This document shows, in pieces, positions 13,678 to 24,892 of a stretch of 64,000 nucleotides of DNA. Position 1 is the first letter of the stretch; the number at the start of each line of letters is the position of its first letter. This DNA comes from Sapria himalayana (taxonomy: Eukaryota; Streptophyta; Magnoliopsida; Malpighiales; Rafflesiaceae), in the NCBI GenBank assembly GCA_029783825.1, contig JAREIK010002266.1:112014-176013 (forward strand), in the 5' to 3' direction. The notes under the pieces are model-generated. The model worked only from the letters and a program-made list of their open reading frames with translations. It made no database searches and was not told the DNA's origin. Made by a program: the position numbers and the translations under genes.

Positions 13678-13765
13678 GTGTATGTGCGTGCGTGCGTGTG
13701 TGTGCATAAATATTTTTATTTATTTATTTATGTGTATATTTATATTGATATATAGATATGTGTCT
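13395..13765. repeat. Microsatellite cluster: TA, CA, TG, CG-TG
   Basis: (AC)n lies at about 13431-13450. TATATATTTATA blocks follow at 13506-13550. A (TG)n(CG)n(TG)n tract with GTGCGTGCGTGCGTG lies at about 13645-13705, and TTTATTTATTTAT at 13718-13730. The open frame at 13463-13798 is made of these repeats (CVCVCVCARVCVC) and is not a gene. Confidence 0.85.
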
Positions 13766-15089
13766 ATGTGTGCATTTGAAATGACAAGAGATGATTGAAA
13801 GTTATTAGAAGTTAATATATGTGTGGATATAATTAAAACAAATAAAAAAGTTATGGAGAAGTTTTTAACTTTTCCTATAAATATATAAACAAAAGTTATG
13901 AAGAGGAACAAGGATATATATATTACAAGTATATATGCAAGGATCTCTCCAAAAGTATATGATACATGAAGATAAAAAAAAAGAATTTCTTCAAAAGCAT
14001 ATGAAACACGAAGAGAAACTAAAAAATATGGATGAGGCATAGACAAAAGAAGTTTCAAAAACTTCTTAAATTCAAAAATGAGTCTCAAAAATGAAGTACC
14101 AAAAATAAGCAATAAATTCCAAAAGAGAGTTAAAAAGAGAAGAATAAATCAAAATAAAAAGTGAAGGAGGGAAGAGTTATCAGAAGAAAGACAGTACAAA
14201 AAAAAGGAACACAGAATACTTAACTCAAAGAATAAGTAAATGGAATAATAAACTTGAAATTTTAGAACAAAATAAGTATTAAAAAACAACTTCCAAAGAA
14301 AGTGTAAAGGCGTAATGTTATAAATATGCAAAGAAATATATATATATATATATCCAGAAAAGAAGTTTCATCCGAAGGCAACATGCTGAAAAAAAAATAT
14401 AGAAGCAATAACTGAATCCTTTATATGCATTTCTTTCCCTTTTTTTGTGTTTTGTATCTTTATTTTATTTGTTTAATTTCTATTAAATTATGAATGGCAT
14501 ATATTATTAAGATGATATGAATTTTATCTTATGAAAATTTTATTTTGCTAGAATTGATACAACTTAATTGGAGGTTCTTTTTTTTAAAAAAATTTCCCTT
14601 GTTTACACACTTATATTTATTATAAACTTTTTACTTTTGGTTTGCCAATATTAGGTAAGCATAATGAACTTTGTCTATTATTTTATAAATTTAATTATAG
14701 CTAATTCAAAATCAAGTTCACAAGAAAATATTTGTTAATATATTTAAAAAATAATTTAAAAAGAATTCACTAATTCTAGCATAATATATTATATATTTAA
14801 TTATCGCATAATATTTTATAAATTGGTATAACTCCTAATTGTCTTATTCATTTCTTTTATTAATTCCTAAAATATTTTGCCTTATTTTTTATTTTTGTTA
14901 AATCCTAAAATTTTCATTTTATTCGTAACATGATTTTTGTCTTTAGTTTCTTATATTAAATATTTTTAATTACTTAATTGAAGCTAATCCTTGTTATATT
15001 ATTTTCAAACATATTCAATCCATGTAGATATGATAATCAACTCACTTATATATAACTTATTGATCATGTATACTTGTGTGAACTTTTTT
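13766..15089. other. Intergenic, purine-leaning then AT-rich, no gene seen
   Basis: 13920-14330 is A/G-rich with a local direct repeat: CAAAAGTATATGATACATGAAGA near 13952 and CAAAAGCATATGAAACACGAAGA near 13993. Antisense frames of up to 130 codons here arise from the skewed composition. 14340-14355 is (TA)n. The rest is AT-rich and unassigned. Confidence 0.5.
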
Positions 15090-18000
15090 TGAGTTTCATA
15101 TTAATGTTTGAAACAATCAGCATCTATTACAACACAACCTAATAAACCAATATATATGAGTGTATCAATTGAATATCTCATTTGTAACCACATAATACCT
15201 CTCATGTAGTAGGATACCAATATGTGGCTATATCTCAATAAAATATCTGAATCTACCAAGATCATTTATCTGGAATCATAATTGAAGATACTAATTGAGT
15301 TATATAAAATCTAACTCATCATTTTTCGTAATAAAAATAATATTCACGTATACAATAAGAATAATCAATATGCCATCAAAATTCTATCAAAAAAAAAAAA
15401 AGAATACAAAAAATTTATAAGGCACTTATGTGAACCAAACAAGGTGATTACATGCGAAAACCTCACAACCAAACTATTGGAGATTACTTCAGGCTATATA
15501 ATTTCTTTCATAACCTGTAAATCATATCTAATTATGTTGCTCGAAATACATGTGGTTGTTTCATATATAAATTTTTATCAAGATTACCATGAAGTTGATA
15601 TATTTTTCATGGCTAACTGGTATATCCTTCATTTATAAGATATCTCATGTCATCAATTTAACAAAAATTTATATAAAATTTTTTAGCTTTTAGAAATAAA
15701 GTACCCAGATTATTCATATCAAACACCTGATTGAACTCTCTTGCTACACATATCACCTTAAAGAAATCTAACTTTCTATTTGGATATGACTTCATATTGA
15801 ACGCTCGCTTGAAACTAATAACAAATTTTCTCAAAAATCATGACATTAGTTGTCATATCTGATTGGAGTATAAATATTTCTTTTTTTCAACATTGTTTTA
15901 CAACATCTTGGAAAATATAATGCCAAAAAAAAAGATATAATTATTCTAATATCACCAATTGAAATACAAAAAAAAATTAAACAAAATATGAAGACGTGAG
16001 TATGACAAAATACGTGAGATCGAATGTTGAATACTACTCATTAGTTTCTTTTGGAAAACAATCAAAAGGTCAAGATCAATGAGATTAGTTACAGGATTAT
16101 CTGGCTCCTTGATAAATTCATCTTTGACCTGAATCAGCTATGTATATCCATATCATAGTAGTAAAGCCTCCCAATTTTAGGATCGTTATGAGTCTGAACT
16201 ATAGGAGAAACAAACTGGTAGTCATTATCTAAGTAGGACTACCAAGATGTAAAGAAAAGTAACGAGTCCACATATATCATTTAAACTTTTATTATTTCTA
16301 GTCTAGCTAAAAAAGAGTAATGGTCAAAGAAAATAACGTCGATGCTCATTAAAATCCTATCAGACTATAATAAAAAATACTTGTATCCAAGAAACAATAT
16401 TAAATCTTCATGCATCAACTTGTCTCATCTTGTGACGAGATAATTGACAAAATAAATACTCCAAAAAACTCTTGGAGATAGCCTGAACAACCTCTCTATT
16501 AGAAACATAATCTTAAATGATACACTGTAAGAAATAATAAAAATAAATATATAATTAAAAAGATTATTTGTGACTAACAGAATTCCACACAAAATGATTT
16601 ATTACACTCTTACTAAATAAGAGTGTTCGAATTATCTCAACTAATTATTTATTCATTTTTTTAAAAGTTTTTTTTGTGGAGATATGCCTACATAGTAAAT
16701 ATAATGTATAATTTCTTCTTTCATACAATAAGTATTGAATGTGTATGCCATATTTTTATCAAATAAAATTTCTATTATTTTATGTTTTGACTAAAAAATG
16801 TAAAAAATTTGTGAAATAAAACAAAAATGTTTTTAATATAAATCATGAATAATCATCAACAATATTAAAAAAAGATACTTTAATCCCTATTTAATCGAAT
16901 CATTACTATTTCCCAATATTTCTGAATATATCAGATTAAATAGGCCCTTATTCACATCAATTTGATAGGCGGGATAATAAAATCCATTCTACTTTCCTAT
17001 TTGATATATCTCACACTCAAGGATTGAAATACCTATTAAGCTAGGATAAAACATTCTCAATCTGATCAATAATACTTGAGCAAGTTGAGCACCTACAAAT
17101 AGATAATCCAACATACTCAAATATATATCAAGAAAACCTATCATAACAAAATTATGAATATGGTTTCCCAACTCAATCCCAAGAGTAGTATTCTGTAGAG
17201 CCTATTTATACTACAAATAAATATCAATAGAAAAAAAAACTAACAAAATAATCAAAATTAAATAAAATACATTGAAAAAAAAAAGTGGTCAAGTTGAATA
17301 CTTTCATACTTAATGACTTTTAAAAAATTATAATTAGTTATCAAAATATTCTATAAACAAGCAAAAAAAAAAACAATGAAAAAAAATAATTACCTATAAT
17401 CTATGCATTGGCTCATGAATCAACAATCTATGAATATGAAGTAGATTAACAAAACATCTCAAATATGTCTCTTTAACAGAGATTACGATGGGAAGACTAT
17501 GACTCCTAGATGGATCTGATGGCTGAGGTCGACATATCTCTCTCAAATATTTGTAGTGCTCTCGACCTCTTCTTTTGAAATAACTCCTAACAACTATCTC
17601 TAGTGTGATTCATCATCTTATAATTTGTATATTGAACTAAAGTTTTTTCCTGCTTTTATCTCTGACAAAAGTAGTACTCCCCTGGCTATTAGAAAGTGTA
17701 AAGTGAGATATTTCTTTGTGTATTAGTTGAATTGCTCGATAATATCATTTTGGTATGATAGTTATGGAATCTTACTATCTCACCCTCTAGGATGCCTCAA
17801 TCTCGACTAAAAAATCTTCAGGAATTATGTAGCCAACAAAATGAACTTCATAAAGTAAACAAAAATATCTTATGGCTAATTGATACTATCTAGTCTCAGT
17901 CCAATAATTTAACAAATGTATCATATATATATATATATTATTTGAGATAAATATTATAATTCTGTAAATTCTCAGGAATGTTGTATATCGTAAAAGATGA

Positions 18001-18110
18001 AAAATCAAAAGTCAACTCTACCATGTTGAAATGTCAATTGCAATTAAAACACAAGAGTTTTCTTGTAATCATTTCTCCTTTATCTCAATGATTAGTGACT
18101 CATTTGTTGG
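15090..18110 (-). mobile_element. Ty1/copia retrotransposon relic (antisense): RT, linker, integrase side
   Basis: The complement of about 15440-15545 reads, through stops, as the copia RT phrase YRL-KKLYSLK-SP (consensus YRLKKALYGLKQSPRAWF). 15600-16260 is the RT-to-integrase linker, shared with 8.7-9.4 kb and 53.3-54.0 kb. 16300-17450 is the integrase side, sharing GAGTGTTCGAATTATCTCAA near 16621 and ATATATCTCACACTCAAGGATTG near 17003 with the 0.84-2.16 and 8.1-10.6 kb relics. All frames are broken. The element is the longest of the antisense family here; its LTRs were not recognised. Confidence 0.6.
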
Positions 18111-19748
18111 GTGATCTAGTATACTATGAATGAAAATTCATGTCGTGACACATGTTACTATAAATAAATTTGATTGCCAAGCTTCTAGAGCACAACAACC
18201 ATGATTTTAATCTCCTTCATACTAAACCAAAAAAGAAAAACACACAATACCAATTAAATTAAGTTGCCTCTAAAACGATATTTTAGGGAAATTCTACATA
18301 GAATTCTACCACATCAAAACCCTATTTTTGCATGCACTCAAGGTTGCATCTTCACAATACAACACACATGGCTGCCCAAAAATATCACGTAAATCATATC
18401 ACACATCCAAAACTATGGTTCTGCTTGCAAAATTTGGTGAACACGCTGTACAGACACAATTTTGGCACCACTCGCCGAATAAGCCATCGAGATATTGGAT
18501 GTTGATGCTCCTCATGGAGTGGAGGAACATGGTGATGCACAGTGACTAAGCACCTCCTCGCTAAATGGATTGTTATTCATTTGTGTGAAGCAATGCATGC
18601 CTTATCATGTGCATTACGTTGGTACAATGCAAGTGTTCTTCATCTACAAACCCTAATTATTTCTAACCTTCTAAAATTTTGACACTATTACTATTTAAAT
18701 ATGAATGAGATGTTCAAATCCCAACAAAATCACATACAAGAGGTGACCTTATAGAATGGTCAATAGATTAGGATATCTCACAAATTAGATGCTGTCATTA
18801 ATACTAATGTAAAAAATAAAAAACAAACTAATAAACTATAACTTACAAAAATAGACTATTTTGGCATATAGGAATAGTTAAAACTTAACACACAAATAAT
18901 GTATATGGGTCAATATTTGAATAGTTAAAAATTTAAAATAATTTATAATTAAATATAATAACATTAACAAAAAAAGTTGAAGAAATAATAAATATAAAAT
19001 TACTACATGTGATGTGATTGTTTGCTCCTAATTTGATTATCTAGTAGTCACGGTTAAGATTGTGAATACAAGAGTTTAAGTACCTGAATGATGAAAAGTA
19101 TGTATTATTAATTTAGTAGTAAATAATTCTATATATTCTTCACTTATAATGCTCATTATGGTAAAAAAATATACGAGGGCCTCTAAAAGTTATAATAAAT
19201 AGTCTCCTCAATAATTAATAATACTTTCGGTCTTCGATCTAAAAATAATATCCAAAAACTCTCAAAAACGACTCATATTCCCATAATATATACAATGTAG
19301 GGAGGATATAGATAACATACCCACATCTACCTCGATCAATATACCATATGTCTCATAGTAAGTAGTGTTAGATATTTCTCTATTAGATCTCTGTCTATCT
19401 CATTCAATTAGATATTAGACCGTGATGATAAATGTAATAGCTCGGCAAAAAAAAAAATTAAAAGCAATGAAAATACACTATAGCAGCACAAAAAAATATA
19501 TATCATCATAACAACACAATTTCAAATAAAGTTATTGAACATAACAATCCCAAAAACACAATAGCACCCCAAACTCACTGTAGCCCTTAAGAAAAAAAAA
19601 ACAAAACCTCAAAATACAATCTCATGGGTATTGAGTCAGGCACTAACATTTTTGTTAATAATTGAGATGCAGAAATAAATAAACAATAACTAAAATTACC
19701 TTAACACAACTTGAAAATAAAACAATATAATTCAGTTACACCTTTTTA
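18111..19748. other. Unassigned interval
   Basis: 18310-18660 is less AT-rich than its surroundings and contains a 73-codon plus-strand frame (18328-18549, starting MHALKVASS) with no recognised domain and no coding support; I do not call it a gene. 18700-19748 is AT-rich, with retroelement-like phrasing near 18720-18790. Confidence 0.45.
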
Positions 19749-20040
19749 TATATGGATAACTAAAAAATAATTTTAATTATCCATATAGTTATAAACTATG
19801 TTGCACGGACACGAACACGGGGATACGACACGGCAAGATACGGGGACACGGTAAATTCTAAAAAACTAAGATACAGATACGGCTAGGATACGTCATGATA
19901 AAAAAAAATTAAAAATAAAAATTATTAATTATAAATATTATGTATTTTAAAATAATTAAAAATACTGTATTTTAAAATAATTTAAAATTCTATATTTTAA
20001 AATAATGTAAACAAAATTTAAACCCTCTAACACCTTCCTC

Positions 20041-20160
20041 CCTCCCGAACCTTGCCCCCCTCCCGAACCTTTCCCCCCCTCCCCCCACCACTCCCGAACC
20101 TTTTCCCCCCTCCCGAACCTTTTCCCCCCTCCCGAACCCACCCACCCCCCCCCCCCCCCA
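20041..20160. repeat. C-rich minisatellite and 15-base C run
   Basis: TCCCGAACC recurs at 20043, 20061, 20092, 20111 and 20130, within 18-19 bp units of the type CTCCCGAACCTTTTCCCCC. The run of 15 cytosines spans 20145-20159. The complementary strand is G-rich and could form quadruplex structures (inference). Lies inside the 19797-20494 element. Confidence 0.9.
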
Positions 20161-20348
20161 CCCGTTTTTCGAACTCTCCCCCTCCCGATACAGATTCCAA
20201 AACCCCTCCCCCCCTTCCCTTTATAGAATTAGGTTACCTTAGGTGTTTTCGGCGACTCGGCGGTGTGCTCCTCCCCTCCCCGTTTGACGCAATGACAACT
20301 GTTTCCGAACAACGCGTCGGATACGTCTCCGACGCGTATCCGATATGC

Positions 20349-20457
20349 CACGTGGCGTATCCCATACGAATACGTGTCTGATATGTCACGTGGCGTATCG
20401 GACACGTATCCGACGCGTGTCCAACCCGTGTCCCCATGTCCACGTGTCCGGCACGTG
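20349..20457. promoter_or_regulatory. Four CACGTG (G-box core) motifs inside a transposon
   Basis: CACGTG occurs at 20349-20354, 20387-20392, 20441-20446 and 20452-20457. CACGTG is the core bound by plant bZIP and bHLH factors. The first two lie in a direct repeat (GATATG(C/T)CACGTGGCGTATC). Function is inference: the motifs may only reflect the element's terminal repeat vocabulary. Confidence 0.4.
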
Positions 20458-21254
20458 GACACGGCAGTTCCTAGGCGTATCCGTGCAACACATTTTATAA
20501 ATGTAGTTATTCATGTTGTAATTGTAGTTTTTCTTGTAATTATATATATTTAGACATATAGTTTTGTATAGGTATTGATGTAGATAAATACATTTATATA
20601 TAGTAACTTGTTGATATATATATATTGTTAAATACATTTATATAATTCTTATCATCATATGTATTGATGTAGATGTATTTTAGTTAAACATCATAATTAT
20701 ATATGAATAACTAAAAAAAAATTTTAGTTATCTATATAGTTATAAATGTAGTTATACATGTTGTAGATGTAGTTATATATAAATTTTCATGTAATTATAT
20801 ATATTTAGACATATGATTTTACATAGGTATTGATGTAGATAAATATATTTATATATAGTAATATGATGATATACATATTGTTAAATACATTTATATATAT
20901 ATATATATATTAAATATATGTTGTTATATTTATATAAAGTTATGTATACTATTTTTATAGTTATACATATAGTAAAATACACTTATATATATTTATGTGT
21001 TATTAATCTTGGGATTATCATATTTACATGATTTATTATGTAAATATTAAATATGTTGTTATTTACACACTGCTCACGACAAACACCAACACCCACTTTG
21101 TGACTAACACACCTGTGAAAAAATATAAACTACCACAAGCTTGTCTGAGTGGCAAAATACACGGAAAAAAGATGAACATATCCGTGTCGAGAATTAGTAA
21201 ACTAGATTTTATGGGAGAATATACATGAGCTTAGAAAAAGATGAATTCTTGATA

Positions 21255-21785
21255 ATTTATTAATTTAGTCCCACATGAACTATGTCATAGTGTTGAAACT
21301 CTTAGCTCATGATAAATGATATTAGAGGTTGATTTAAATGATAATATAAATCAGAAGACTATTCTTATGACATTGGTGACCAAAGTATAATCAATCTCAA
21401 AGACAATATAAGTAGTAAATAAAATTTGATCGGCAACAAATCAAATATAATCACACCTTGTTGATCAACATTGCATCCAATAGGTCTACAAGTGATGATA
21501 AGGCAAAATCAATTCGACATGAAACCAATGATTAACAATGCATTACCTATATCATTGTGTTGAAATTCTTGGCTCGTGACAAGTGATATCATAGATGATT
21601 TGAAATATCAATATAGATGTAAAGTGAATATAATTTAAATGATCTTAGTGACTAGAGTCGAAGTATAATCTCTTCTAATAATAATACAAATAGTAAATTA
21701 AACTTAGATGACAATGATTCAAATATAATTATTATCTTGTTGATCAATGATTCAACTATAATTATTGTTTCGGAATTTTCTTTTT
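21255..21785. repeat. Diverged tandem duplication, period about 267 bp
   Basis: TGTTGAAACTCTTAGCTCATGA at 21291 recurs as TGTTGAAATTCTTGGCTCGTGA at 21558. GACCAAAGTATAATC and ATAAGTAGTAAAT have counterparts about 267 bp downstream. Similarity is moderate, so the duplication is old. The phrase TTTAGTCCCACATGAAC near 21265 is common at plant LTR starts, but no LTR pair was found. Confidence 0.65.
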
Positions 21786-22802
21786 TCTTGAATTATATCA
21801 CATTTCTTTCAATTCATATATGGTAGATGGTTGTAGCAAACATCACCTTGTGAATATATTTTTTTGGTTAATTGATAGAATAATTCTTACTCATATTTTT
21901 GAAGGTGCAATTATAAAATTGACAATACGGTATCACAAATGAGATAGCATTATAGAATGGACTGTCATGATAGAACAAACTTGATGTGTAACTGACTCAC
22001 AATGACTAAATAATAATCATGAGTTCATTTAAGTAAATCTTGCTAATAAATTACATGACAATATATAATTTATTGGATTTGGATGTGATATATAAATTAT
22101 CAATGACTGATAATTATAGTTTATGTGACTTAACACAAATATAATTTTGATTACTAATATATTTTATTATTAAAATATACAATATATGGAAAACTATAGA
22201 GATATCTATACAATGAATAACATAATTTTTAAAGAGGATAGAAAGGTTTAGTTGATTTGAACTAGTCGAGCATAAGTCAAGAACTTGATGATGAATAAAA
22301 AATTTGGTTAATCTTATATAATTTGATCATGATCAGGAGTTTTCTTGATGAGCATACTCTTGATCAAAACTAATTTAACATAAAGTATCCACCTGACAAC
22401 AACCTGTCCATCTTCCCAAAAGGGCCACGCCGCCACCATGAGATTCCAAGGCAACCTGGCTTCTGTCAGGTGTCGTGGAACATGCACGTCTTCGACTAGT
22501 CTTACTTTCTTTCCCAAAAAATTATAACTCATGAATAAAAGTTTGAATGTAACTCTCAAAATTTTCAAGAATTGCTCGATTATGTCTCTCTAATCTACTT
22601 ACTGATATCCATGTACCTCAATGGTTCATACCAGGTAAATCACTTCTCATATGTACTCATAAATACGATTGCTTGGGATTGACTTGCCGCTAACAATGTG
22701 AAAGCGTGGAGACATCACAAATTCAAAATTTGACAAGAAGATATTACATGGTGCTTACCGAAAAGAATAAAGGTTATCATTCTTGTCATATATTGCATAC
22801 CA
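21786..22802. other. Unassigned interval with a GC-richer patch
   Basis: 21786-22330 is AT-rich without coding signals. 22380-22520 is clearly GC-richer. Read on the minus strand it gives an 84-codon frame (22314-22568) containing VEDVHVPRHLTEARLPWN and WPFWEDGQVVVRW. The patch looks like former coding sequence, but I do not recognise the family. It lies about 240 bp upstream of the eRF1 fragment on the opposite strand. Confidence 0.4.
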
Positions 22803-23039
22803 ATGGCGGGCGATTGTAAAGTTGAAGAAGACATTGAGATATGGAAGATGAAGCAGCGCATAAAACTTCTAGAAGAAGCTCGAGGAAGCATGACTAGCAT
22901 GATATCTCTGATAGTTACTCCTCGTGATTGACTATCTCGTATTTCTAAAATGCTTGGAGATGATGATTATATTAGAGTAGAAAGCATACCTCAAATCGGC
23001 AAGAAACTCACGGCTGAAGGAAATCACTTCCACTGTTAG
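22803..23039 (+). pseudogene. Broken N-terminal fragment of eukaryotic release factor eRF1
   Basis: From the ATG at 22803 the translation begins MAGDCKVEEDIEIWKMKQRI and continues KLLEEARGSMTSMISLI, then TPRD, an in-frame TGA (22929-22931, at residue 43), then LSRISKMLGDD. This follows the N-terminal domain of eRF1, which recognises stop codons in the ribosomal A site (family: ..IEIWKxKxLIKxLExARGNGTSMISLI.PPRDQ.SRV.KMLGDE). The conserved GTS is altered to MTS and the glutamine after PRD has become the stop. Similarity ends at MLGDD. The downstream TASNIKS motif, GGQ domain and C-terminal domain are absent, against a normal length of about 430-440 residues. After MLGDD the frame runs on with unrelated residues to a TAG at 23037. 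It is a short dead copy, perhaps retroposed or transposon-captured; no poly-A or target duplication was identified. Confidence 0.8.
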
Positions 23040-23065
23040 GTTTTGTTTTGATTTATCCATGTCGA

Positions 23066-23094
23066 GAGATAGAGGGAGAGAGAGAGAGAGAGAC
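23066..23094. repeat. (GA)n microsatellite
   Basis: GAGAGATAGAGGGAGAGAGAGAGAGAGA-type purine run just after the eRF1 fragment. Confidence 0.85.
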
Positions 23095-24405
23095 ATATGG
23101 CATTAGTTAGAGACTTAGAGTTGTCTATGAACAACAAGATACAGTTTTATAAGTATTAAAATTCCATAAATATTTTAATTTTTAATTATCGAAACATTTA
23201 ATAAACAATAAATATATATAAAACATAAATACTCATCTTTTTTTAATTAATAAATTATTTTCAACAAGTTAATATGCGTGTAGCAAGGCACACATGAGAA
23301 ACAAACACCTTGTGGTTCTTAATTAATAAATTAATTAAACAATAAATATATAAACATTTTCAAAAAATAGATATTTGGCCTTCCAACTAGAAATATAATA
23401 ATGATTATAATATTTATAAACTTCATATAGCAAGGCACCCTTGAAAAGATGATTGGTATTCAAGCTCTCCTAAGAATTATAAATACTCTCTATGTGTAAG
23501 AATATATATATTTTATGGTTATAAATATATTAGAATTCATATTAATTTTTAAGAAGATAATATGAAATAATTTTAAAGGCATAAAATTTCATATTATTTG
23601 ATATCATTTGAAATTTATAAAATTCAAAAAATTACTTAGAGTGAGAAGATTATTAAAAAAAATTATATTTATTATTTTAATTAAGAATAAATATTAAAAA
23701 CTAATTGTAAAAATATTACTCAATTGTTTAATTCTTATAAATTTTAGTTGGGGCAAACACTTATGTATTTATTTTTAAATATCAATTTATTTTCTTTAAA
23801 ATTTAATGAAAAATTTTAAATTTTTTTATAATTCAAGATTTTAAATTTTTGTAGTAATTATTTTTTTAAAAATTTCATATAATCATAAAATTATATCTAT
23901 ACTTAAGATAATATTAACATTTACTAGTTTATTCGTTAATTTAGATATTTTTATAAATATTTTTTATTTAATCATGCAATAAATTATTTTAGCTTTTTAT
24001 TAGTAGAAATTTTATTGTATGTTCATTTATTTTTAAAAATATCTTTACAAATTATTATAATTCTAGAATTAATTATTTAATATTATTTTTATACAAAATT
24101 TTAAGTTTCTTAATTAAAAAATTTTAGAAAATTTTTTGTATAATTATTAAAACAATTTTATAATCAATAAAATAGTTATCTTAGTACTAATTAATATAAA
24201 AATTTTTTTGTATTTATATATTTTTTAAATTATTTATTTGTTATATCCTATTTTTATAATTTTATGAGGAGAAAGTATCTTTCAAAGATCGTTCATCTAT
24301 AGACCATGACATACATTTAATATACAAAATGAAATAAAAAATTAAAACAAATAACAAATTAAAATAAAATTAAATCATTCAAGATTAGAGATGGTAATCA
24401 TCCTC
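23095..24405. other. Very AT-rich interval, no gene seen
   Basis: Dominated by A/T runs. The phrase CAAGGCAC(A/C)C(A/T)TGA(A/G)AA near 23284 and 23425 is repeated, with ACAAACACCTTGTGG nearby. No open frame or RNA gene recognised. Confidence 0.6.
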
Positions 24406-24892
24406 AGTGCAAATAGCTAGGGAAAAAACCACAGCTAAATGGATATATTTTGTAAAAAATAAAATTTAGAAATAATCGCTTGCAAAAAATATAAAATAGT
24501 AAAAAAAATGTGTTGATAATTATTTAGTAATAGATTTTGTCTCGATCAAATTAGCTATGAAAAATCCATCACTAAATTCTCACTTTTCATAGCATGGAAT
24601 TCTACAAAAATATAACGATAGATTTTGTCTTGATCTAATTAGCTAGGAAGGATCCGATGCTAAATTCGTCGCTAAATTCCCGATTATTATTTGCACAAAA
24701 ATCTACGAAAATATTAGCGACGGAATATTTTCAATCAAACATTTTCGTCGCTAATCCATCACTAATTCATCACTAATATTTATTTCAATGTAAAATCAAA
24801 AATTAATTACTATTCCCTAGCAAATCCCTCGCTTAGCAAGGAATTTTTCCATATCTAGATTTTCTTAGCTAAACTGATATTTTCTTGTAGTG
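24406..24892 (-). mobile_element. Terminus of a CACTA (En/Spm-type) DNA transposon
   Basis: The right boundary at 24892 reads TTTTCTTGTAGTG, the complement of CACTACAAGAAAA, the canonical plant CACTA terminal repeat. Subterminal repeats follow inward in both orientations: TTAGCGACGGAA (24714-24725), TTTTCGTCGCTAA (24742-24754), ATTCGTCGCTAAAT (24663-24676). Such GCGACG motifs are typical of plant CACTA subterminal regions, where the transposase binds. No opposite CACTACAAG end and no transposase were found, so this is a truncated end. The GATA array starts at the next base. Confidence 0.75.

Larger units (their letters stand above)
19797..20494. mobile_element. GC-rich non-autonomous DNA transposon with inverted ends, 0.7 kb
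   Basis: The left end reads TATGTTGCACGGACACG. The right end reads GGCGTATCCGTGCAACACATT. The common inverted core is TGTTGCACGG / CCGTGCAACA. Flanks are TTATAAAC (19789-19796) and TTATAAAT (20495-20502), 7 of 8 matching, consistent with an 8-bp hAT or 9-bp Mutator duplication. The intact second copy of the surrounding duplication confirms the site. Subterminal regions hold many GATACG/CGTATC and GACACG/CGTGTC motifs. The centre carries a C-rich minisatellite. Open frames across it (20052-20381 and antisense) are low-complexity shadows. The superfamily is not settled. Confidence 0.75.
19749..20910. repeat. 245-bp tandem duplication, first copy split by a transposon
   Basis: Copy one is 19749-19796 plus 20495-20645. 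Copy two is about 20700-20910. Shared phrases are TATATG(G/A)ATAACTAAAAAA, ATCCATATAGTTATAAA versus ATCTATATAGTTATAAA, TAAATGTAGTTAT(T/A)CATGTTG, and TTAGACATAT followed by AGGTATTGATGTAGATAAAT. Removing the inserted element and one target duplication gives a period of about 245 bp. The intact second copy preserves the pre-insertion site. Confidence 0.85.

Noticed and set aside
13463..13798. 111-codon frame with Cys/Val repeats
   Set aside because: Encoded by TG/CG microsatellite.
18328..18549. 73-codon plus-strand frame
   Set aside because: No recognised domain, isolated, and flanked by retroelement relics; reported only as an unassigned interval.
20052..20381. Proline-rich 109-codon frame and overlapping antisense frames
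   Set aside because: Produced by a C-rich minisatellite and terminal repeats inside a transposon; no coding signature.
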